Shown: positions 23,733-29,094 of the stretch, in pieces | Layout of the letters: each line of letters starts with the position of its first letter | Numbering within the stretch: position 1 is the stretch's first letter | Origin: Gammaproteobacteria bacterium RIFCSPHIGHO2_12_FULL_45_12 | GTDB taxonomy: Bacteria; Pseudomonadota; Gammaproteobacteria; DSM-16500 | NCBI GenBank assembly: GCA_001801665.1 | Contig: MGYH01000011.1 | Location: 1-29,094, forward strand | DNA: 29,094 bases | Direction of reading: 5' to 3' | Translations under genes and position numbers: made by a program | Notes under the pieces: model-generated | Told to the model about the DNA's origin: nothing | Databases searched by the model: none | Seen by the model: only the letters and a program-made list of their open reading frames with translations

Positions 23733-26700
23733 TTACGGGTTTTCTCTCCGTAGTTCTTCAACTAGGCTTTTTTCGCATAGATGAAAATATTGATAGGTCT
23801 TGAATAATGCGGCTGTATTGAAACCTGCTTTTTGATGTTTCTGGTAATATTCTTTTAACGTATTTTTTTTGTTAACGGATGTATCCAATGTGGTAGCATC
23901 AAGTTCAAGACGAGTTTGACACATTTTTAATAATTTCGGCGGTGTCTTTTCTGGTTTAAGAATAGCAATAGAATCATGTTCACTTTTGAAATTTTCGCGT
24001 TTATCAACGAGGGGAAAAATTTCATTTCCATGCTTTGAAAAATACATCAAACTTTTTATAGCAAAAGTCGAACAGCTTGAGTAGTCTCGTTGTAATTGAG
24101 TGGAAGTGATAAATATTTTCGAAAAAGGTAGGGCGCGTAGTATTGTTTTCAGATATGAATCATCATAAGCATTATTTGAGGGCTCAGAATCGACTAATAA
24201 TACTTTTATTTTTCCATCAACGTTTCGTACATAGCAGGTTGTGGCATGACAGTGGTTCACTATAATAAATTTAGCGTCTTCACCAGATGCTAGATTCAGT
24301 TCAAATAATTGTTTTGAAAAAGCATTCTTATCATCATTTATGTTAATGCAAAATAGGTTGTTAGCGTTATAATGCGAGTTTTCGATTTCCGATTTTTGAC
24401 GGATTTGAATATCAATTAAACGTTTTAATAGCGAAATAGTGATGTAGTATTCACCTTCGTGTTCTCTCGTTTTATTGGCCGCATCAATATTTCCTTCCTC
24501 AAGTAAGGGGTTATTGGGTGATTCGCGTAAGGTTCTTTGAACGAGTTGGTGTGTATTAAAAAAGAGTTGACGTGTGCGGCTTTTAACAGATAGCGTCTTC
24601 TTCATTTGACCAGGGTTAACATATGTGTCAATTCCGTATGTGATGGCGAGATCATCTTTTTTAACGGATACTGCATTGTGATGAGGAAAGCGTTTACAAT
24701 AGGCTTCTATATTAAAAGCATTGCAGTCAGGGCTAACCAGTATCCACTGTTCATTGGCATCACCATACCGATACCCACTCGCTGGAAGAAGCGGATTTTT
24801 TGCTGAATCAAGCTGCATTGTTAAGTGCCGGCTGGGTGTTCCGCCCCCTTTTCCTAAATGAATGCGCTCAATGGTTTTGTTTTTTCCATCAATTTGAACG
24901 AGTTGACCCTTCATTTGATAAGCAGCGGCTATAAAAAATTCAACAAGGCGGGGTGCATCTTTCCGTCTTAATGTTTCGAGTGAATCAAACACTAGGTTTC
25001 CTTCTTCACTAAGCCAGGCGTAAGATTGAGCAACAATATCATTAGTTTTTGTATCGCAAATGACATAAAAACAAGCGATTGGAGATAGCATGCCCTCAAT
25101 CACAGCTTGTTCCGCATGCCTCCCTATGGATTGACAGCATCCCGTGTAGTGCCCAAGAATCCAACCTCTAGGATCGTTCTTGTCTAATTTGACAAGATAC
25201 AAGTTATCTTGCCTTAATTCCTTACCTTCAATACGAATGTTTGGAAGAACATCTGAAGCTTCAGGTTGCGTTTCATGCATTATAGTTAAGATGTCATTAA
25301 AAATACTTTCAGAAACGAATTGTTCTATACAGAGATGCGCAAGGAGGGGATTTTCCTTGTGGCGTTTATATCCAATTTGAGCTGCTTTTTCTAGTAATTG
25401 ACTATAAGAGATTAATGTGATGTCTCTTGATATGAGTTCATTTCTAGCACTCTCTATGGTCACTATTTTCTTTGCAGCCTTTTTTACGGCTTTTTTGCTC
25501 ATTTCATTGGATTGACTAAGCTCAACTTTTTTTCTGTTGAGTGACGTATGATAAATGTCTCTAATTAATGCCTCTTTAATAGAAGTTCTTTTAATGAAAT
25601 TACTTTCTTGAGCGTATTTCCGTTCATGAATAAGTCGTCTGGTATGAATTGGGTGGTAATTTAATTCCTGTTCGATTCGGGCTGCGCTGGGTAAAATTTT
25701 CATTAGTTTAGGATGCTTTAAAACAATATCGCTCCATGATTTTACATCCCAAATACCATAGTTAGGTAGATCAAATTGGCAGGCATCATGAATGGGGGCT
25801 GCGGAATGAGGGTTGTTTTTTTTATAAATTTCAAGATACTGCATAGCTTTTTCAAAGCTATTAAACAAAACAGTCAGTTGACGCGCCCACTTTACATGAC
25901 CCCATGTGTTTTCTATTTGACATGCTATAGCAGTGACACACAGTAGTTTTTGGTAAACCGTTTGATCAAAATTATCCTTGGGTTTTTCTGCAAAAGAATA
26001 GAAGACATATTCGTTGGGGGATAAAGAAAAACTCTCACTGCATTTCACCGAATTGTTAAAAACAGTCTTTATCGAATCACTTTCTTTACTATCGTCAAGT
26101 TGTGCCAGTAATTCCCTAGCTTCTCTAACAAATCCTGACTTTAAAAGAGACTCAACCTCCTTGCCTGTAAATTTTAACTTTTTTAACCGTGCAAGAGCAA
26201 CCAAGGGATTTAGTTGCCCTTCTTCATCAAAGCACGAAGGTTCGGTGGATAGCTTCCGTTTGTTATGCAAGCCTAGGATGATATCGATAATATTTGATCC
26301 GGTAAAAGCCACCTTATCTGTCCATAAATCAATAATTTGTTTTTCTGTAAAAAAATGACCGCTTTTCATGGCAAAATTAAACTTCATGATATGTTCATTT
26401 GTAAATTCGACGCCTTGCTCTGATAAAAATATGATTTGATCAGTCGTAAAACGAATATTGTTATTTTGGGATAAATGTATTTGGTATATTTGCTCTCCTG
26501 TCAATCTAACAAGGTCGTTATTCCAAAATGCCAAAAAATCAATACTATTTAGCCGACTCGAGTCTTTTTCGATAAACATTTCAAGCGGCATAGATTGTAA
26601 ATAAAAACTTTGCATTAACGCCAGCAACGAATAATAATCAGTACCGATATTTGACAGGTAAGTTTTAGGTAACTTCATGAGCGCATAATAAATATCGTCG

Positions 26701-27635
26701 CTTTTTGGTATGTATGTTTCAGGATTTACCGTAGATTTTTGTTGACTATTAAAAAGTCGATCACTCTTATGAGAAATGGTTATATTATCAGATTTTTTGG
26801 AATAAAAGCCTTTTTTGATTAGAAAACTAAAGCAATGTAATTCAGATGGAAGCTGGTTAATAGGTGTCCGTAATAAAATTTCGTTAATTTCAGATGGGTT
26901 TAAATTCCTGTAATCACGACATTTCTCCTTTGCCGTCATGATTTTATTTAATAATGAAGTAATATCTTTTTCAGTTCTATTCTTCATGCGTAGATCTTTT
27001 AGAATTGAAATTGGAATTAAATCATATAAATATTTTAGCGATTCAAGTTCTTCTTCTTCTACAATAGATATGATGGCTTCTAAAATCCGAATCAACCAGA
27101 CAGTGTCAATGTTATTGACTTCTAATTCTTTTGCTAGCTTGAAATTTTTATTAATTAGAAGTTCGATATATAAATCTGATTTCGATATCTCTATCCTCTC
27201 GGGAGGAAAAATACTCTTTAAAATTTCTAAAGAAGGGACTGATTTTATAAACTTGTCTTCTGTAACGCTGTCGCAAATGCCTAATAATTCAAATCGGAAA
27301 TTTTCTTTATCATTTTCTTTTAAGTAATTCAGGATAAAATTATATATTTTTTTATAAGAAGGATCAGTTATCACATCAACTTCATGGAGTATGTACCACA
27401 GGAGATAATAACCAAATACTTTCTGTGCTCTTAAGAAGTTATTAATGTTTAATTCATCGTTATTTTTCAATAATAGGCTGGGCTTCATTTTAAGTATTTC
27501 AAGTAACCATAAAGCACTATAAGGCAGATTAATATGTACTAAAAAAGCCGGGATCTGTTTGAATAACCATTTTTGTTCCATTTCAGAAAATGTGGCATTG
27601 CCTGCATCCAGTTTTTGTAAAATAGAAATAAACAT
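23733..27635 (-). CDS. Large multidomain putative effector with C-terminal YopJ-like (CE-clan) domain
   Basis: A 1300-residue protein, visibly AT-richer than the neighbouring lpx genes. The start ATG 27635 is chosen because AGGAGG lies 11 bases upstream; an ATG 9 codons earlier has no ribosome-binding site. Layout: a helical N-terminal part (1-370); degenerate FTxxQI repeats (377-490); a Lys-rich segment SKKAVKKAAKK near 710; a domain with GHYTGCCQSIG (Cys pair 833-834) and AQSYAWLSEEGNLVFDS that I cannot assign; and a C-terminal domain (about 1075-1215). In that last domain H1130 (NHCHATTCYV), D1149 (KVLLVDSEP), Q1182 and C1188 (QRDYSSCSTF) reproduce the order and approximate spacing of the YopJ/AvrRxv active site. 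Known YopJ proteins acetylate host kinases on Ser, Thr or Lys. No signal peptide is seen; the tail EKSLVEELRRENP is Glu-rich, as in Dot/Icm type IV substrates. Effector status is inference. Confidence 0.7.
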   Translation of the reverse strand: MFISILQKLDAGNATFSEMEQKWLFKQIPAFLVHINLPYSALWLLEILKMKPSLLLKNNDELNINNFLRAQKVFGYYLLWYILHEVDVITDPSYKKIYNFILNYLKENDKENFRFELLGICDSVTEDKFIKSVPSLEILKSIFPPERIEISKSDLYIELLINKNFKLAKELEVNNIDTVWLIRILEAIISIVEEEELESLKYLYDLIPISILKDLRMKNRTEKDITSLLNKIMTAKEKCRDYRNLNPSEINEILLRTPINQLPSELHCFSFLIKKGFYSKKSDNITISHKSDRLFNSQQKSTVNPETYIPKSDDIYYALMKLPKTYLSNIGTDYYSLLALMQSFYLQSMPLEMFIEKDSSRLNSIDFLAFWNNDLVRLTGEQIYQIHLSQNNNIRFTTDQIIFLSEQGVEFTNEHIMKFNFAMKSGHFFTEKQIIDLWTDKVAFTGSNIIDIILGLHNKRKLSTEPSCFDEEGQLNPLVALARLKKLKFTGKEVESLLKSGFVREARELLAQLDDSKESDSIKTVFNNSVKCSESFSLSPNEYVFYSFAEKPKDNFDQTVYQKLLCVTAIACQIENTWGHVKWARQLTVLFNSFEKAMQYLEIYKKNNPHSAAPIHDACQFDLPNYGIWDVKSWSDIVLKHPKLMKILPSAARIEQELNYHPIHTRRLIHERKYAQESNFIKRTSIKEALIRDIYHTSLNRKKVELSQSNEMSKKAVKKAAKKIVTIESARNELISRDITLISYSQLLEKAAQIGYKRHKENPLLAHLCIEQFVSESIFNDILTIMHETQPEASDVLPNIRIEGKELRQDNLYLVKLDKNDPRGWILGHYTGCCQSIGRHAEQAVIEGMLSPIACFYVICDTKTNDIVAQSYAWLSEEGNLVFDSLETLRRKDAPRLVEFFIAAAYQMKGQLVQIDGKNKTIERIHLGKGGGTPSRHLTMQLDSAKNPLLPASGYRYGDANEQWILVSPDCNAFNIEAYCKRFPHHNAVSVKKDDLAITYGIDTYVNPGQMKKTLSVKSRTRQLFFNTHQLVQRTLRESPNNPLLEEGNIDAANKTREHEGEYYITISLLKRLIDIQIRQKSEIENSHYNANNLFCININDDKNAFSKQLFELNLASGEDAKFIIVNHCHATTCYVRNVDGKIKVLLVDSEPSNNAYDDSYLKTILRALPFSKIFITSTQLQRDYSSCSTFAIKSLMYFSKHGNEIFPLVDKRENFKSEHDSIAILKPEKTPPKLLKMCQTRLELDATTLDTSVNKKNTLKEYYQKHQKAGFNTAALFKTYQYFHLCEKSLVEELRRENP

Positions 27636-27724
27636 TCGTCTATTCGCCTCCTGATATCCCATGCGGTTGATTAAGTGGGTGCTGTTGCTTTTATCGTCAT
27701 TTTGATGATGGCAACCTTCATGAA

Positions 27725-27752
27725 ATTTTAGCTCGTTCAGTTAATATTTCAA
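27725..27752 (-). promoter_or_regulatory. Sigma-70-like promoter of the large effector-like gene
   Basis: On the minus strand TTGAAA (27752-27747), a 16-base spacer and TAAAAT (27730-27725), each matching consensus at 5 of 6. The predicted start is near 27718, with a leader of about 83 bases. The gene appears to be a single-gene transcription unit. Confidence 0.55.
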
Positions 27753-27789
27753 GCAAACAGTCTTTCATTAATGATAATTTAGGCTTTGT

Positions 27790-27905
27790 TGTGTCATTCG
27801 TCGTTGCGAGGCCGTTTTTCCGCCGAAGCAATTGTAAGTCATAAGTCATTATATTGCATACATTCTTCCGTCGTCGCGTAAAACGCTCGCGCAATGACGA
27901 TCCTG
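27790..27905. repeat. Dispersed repeat pair of the TCGTTGCGAGG class
   Basis: GTCATTCGTCGTTGCGAGG (from about 27792) and, inverted, CGCTCGCGCAATGACGA (to about 27901) bracket a short spacer. They are imperfect complements and resemble copies at 1700-1745, 23430-23475 and 23650-23690. Part of the 27663-28283 spacer, which holds no gene I can support. Confidence 0.5.
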
Positions 27906-28038
27906 TTCCAAAAATAATTTAGGCAACAATGCGGCAAAAATTCTTTATCTATTTGATTAAATTGAGTTTAATTGTGACAAGGCTTTGGCGGGGCTTTGTT
28001 CCATCAATTTAATGTTACACATTTTGATGTTAATGTAG

Positions 28039-28111
28039 GGTGGATTAGACGCGCTTTTTGCGTCGTAATCCACCAATTTGGTGGATTAGGGCAAAAAACG
28101 CCTGATCCACC
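28039..28111. repeat. Two tandem hairpins of the GGTGGATTA repeat family
   Basis: First hairpin: GGTGGATTA (28039-28047) with TAATCCACC (28066-28074), extended by GACGC/GCGTC. Second: GGTGGATTAGG (28080-28090) with CCTGATCCACC (28101-28111). The same GGTGGATTA..CGGCAAA sequence occurs in the outer arms of the 22.5-23.3 kb palindrome. Confidence 0.8.
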
Positions 28112-28283
28112 CAGTTTGGATTTATGCTAAAACGCCCTTTAGGGGCACCAAAAAGGTGGCTTGCCAAACAAGGCGAACGCATCTGCTGTCTGTAAAATAA
28201 AACTTTCGTAAGATTTTTGAACATGATAGAATCTCTTGAACAAATAACAATAAGCTGTTTTTATCAATATCAGAGGGTTTTTC

Positions 28284-29094
28284 GTGGGTTTTCAATCATT
28301 TCAGTTCGATGCGCGTCTTAACGCTAATATTAAGGCACAAGGTTATACGCAGCCAACACCCATCCAGGCACAAAGCATGCCAGCCATTTTGGAAAAAAGA
28401 GATGTCATGGGGCTCGCGCAAACGGGTACCGGTAAAACGGCGGCGTTTGTTTTGCCAATCATACAAGGGTTATTAAAAGATAAAACCACAAAAGGTGTGC
28501 GTGCCCTTGTGGTCGCCCCGACACGGGAATTGGCGCAGCAAATTCATGAAGAAATTGTAAAATTATCTCACGGCACAGGGCTTGGCAGTGTCACGCTTTA
28601 TGGCGGTGTTAATATCAAGCCGCAAATTAAGAGCTTGCAGCAAGGAGTCGATATTGTCGTCGCATGCCCAGGCCGTTTGCTGGATCATGTGGAGCAGCGC
28701 ACCATTAATTTAATGACAGTCAAAACCCTAGTGCTTGATGAAGCAGATCAAATGTTTGATATGGGTTTTCTGCCGAGCATACGCAGGATATTGCGCTTTG
28801 TACCAAAGCAGCGCCAAACGTTATTATTTTCAGCAACCATGCCAGAGGCGATTCATGAATTGGCGCATGATATTTTAGTGAATCCGGTGATGGTGAAAGT
28901 GGCGGAAAGCAAGGCTGCCAAAACCGTGAAGCATACCCTGTTTCCTGTCGCGAAACATTTAAAAGTTCCTTTGCTGATTGCGTTACTAAAGTCAACCACC
29001 ATCCAATCCGTCCTGGTCTTTACGCGCACGAAGCACAGTGCCAAAAAAGTGGCGCAAAAACTTGAACAGGTAGGGTTTAGCGCCACGTCGCTGC
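28284..29094 (+). CDS. DEAD-box RNA helicase, RhlE type, 3' partial
   Basis: An ATP-dependent RNA helicase, likely in ribosome assembly or RNA turnover. The 270 visible codons cover the first RecA domain and the start of the second: Q-motif region GYTQPTPIQAQSMP, Walker A AQTGTGKT, PTRELAQQ, GG and PGR motifs, DEAD in LVLDEADQMFDMGF, SAT in LLFSATMP, then VLVFTRTKHSAKKVA. The GTG at 28284 is chosen because AGAGGG lies 6 bases upstream and VGFQSFQFD matches the RhlE N-terminus (F-x-S-L-x-L). No stop occurs before the window end. RhlE is preferred over SrmB or DbpA on general similarity only. Confidence 0.93.
   Translation, partial: MGFQSFQFDARLNANIKAQGYTQPTPIQAQSMPAILEKRDVMGLAQTGTGKTAAFVLPIIQGLLKDKTTKGVRALVVAPTRELAQQIHEEIVKLSHGTGLGSVTLYGGVNIKPQIKSLQQGVDIVVACPGRLLDHVEQRTINLMTVKTLVLDEADQMFDMGFLPSIRRILRFVPKQRQTLLFSATMPEAIHELAHDILVNPVMVKVAESKAAKTVKHTLFPVAKHLKVPLLIALLKSTTIQSVLVFTRTKHSAKKVAQKLEQVGFSATSL

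Noticed and set aside
23600..23803. 67-codon plus-strand frame
   Set aside because: It lies over dispersed repeat sequence and runs into the end of the large minus-strand gene; no ribosome site and no protein-like pattern.
27740..27748. PmrA-box-like GTTAATATT upstream of the effector-like gene
   Set aside because: It resembles the Legionella/Coxiella PmrA box but is single, lies on the opposite strand to the gene and overlaps the -35 region of an AT-rich promoter, so chance is the simplest explanation.

Overview
This is a gammaproteobacterial chromosome segment. The order and sequence of the core genes (cpoB-queE; clpB; rpsB-tsf-pyrH-frr-uppS-cdsA-bamA-skp-lpxD-fabZ-lpxA-lpxB; rhlE-type helicase) fit a Gram-negative gammaproteobacterium with lipid A. 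Two further genes, a secreted cysteine phytase and a 1300-residue protein ending in a YopJ-like catalytic domain, suggest a host-associated lineage, possibly Legionellales (Coxiella/Aquicella/Legionella relatives). That placement is inference, since no rRNA is present to test it.

Layout. 1-1447: 5'-truncated cpoB (periplasmic Tol-Pal coordinator), then queE, overlapping by one base. 1500-1572: tRNA-Lys(UUU). 1573-1931: a short inverted-repeat element and a sigma-32-type promoter. 1932-6333: a stress cluster of clpB, a universal stress protein, cbpA (DnaJ-like) and its modulator cbpM. 6361-7311: exported PTP-like phytase. 7318-10340: a decayed mobile or restriction island. It holds the C-terminal remnant of a type I methylase (hsdM), a possible antisense DUF1016 scrap, an apparently intact short RadC/JAB gene, a small membrane protein, the C-terminal remnant of a RecG/AlbA-like ATPase fused end to end with the N-terminal remnant of a tyrosine integrase, and dispersed repeats. 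10345-10920: sodB on the minus strand.

11147-22487 is a long plus-strand run linking translation (rpsB, tsf, frr), UMP kinase (pyrH), undecaprenyl and CDP-diacylglycerol synthesis (uppS, cdsA), outer-membrane protein assembly (bamA, skp) and lipid A synthesis (lpxD, fabZ, lpxA, lpxB). Unlike the textbook arrangement, dxr and rseP are absent between cdsA and bamA, and a strong intrinsic terminator lies between skp and lpxD.

22488-23732 has no gene. It contains a roughly 745-bp near-palindrome built of nested inverted-repeat pairs, then a 34-bp direct duplication. 23733-27635 (minus strand) is a large, visibly AT-rich gene for a multidomain protein: helical N-terminal part, a degenerate FTxxQI repeat region, a GCCQ-containing domain that I cannot assign, and a C-terminal H/D/Q/C constellation resembling the YopJ acetyltransferase (CE clan) active site. 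It has its own sigma-70-like promoter. 27663-28283 is repeat-rich spacer. The window ends inside a DEAD-box RNA helicase gene.
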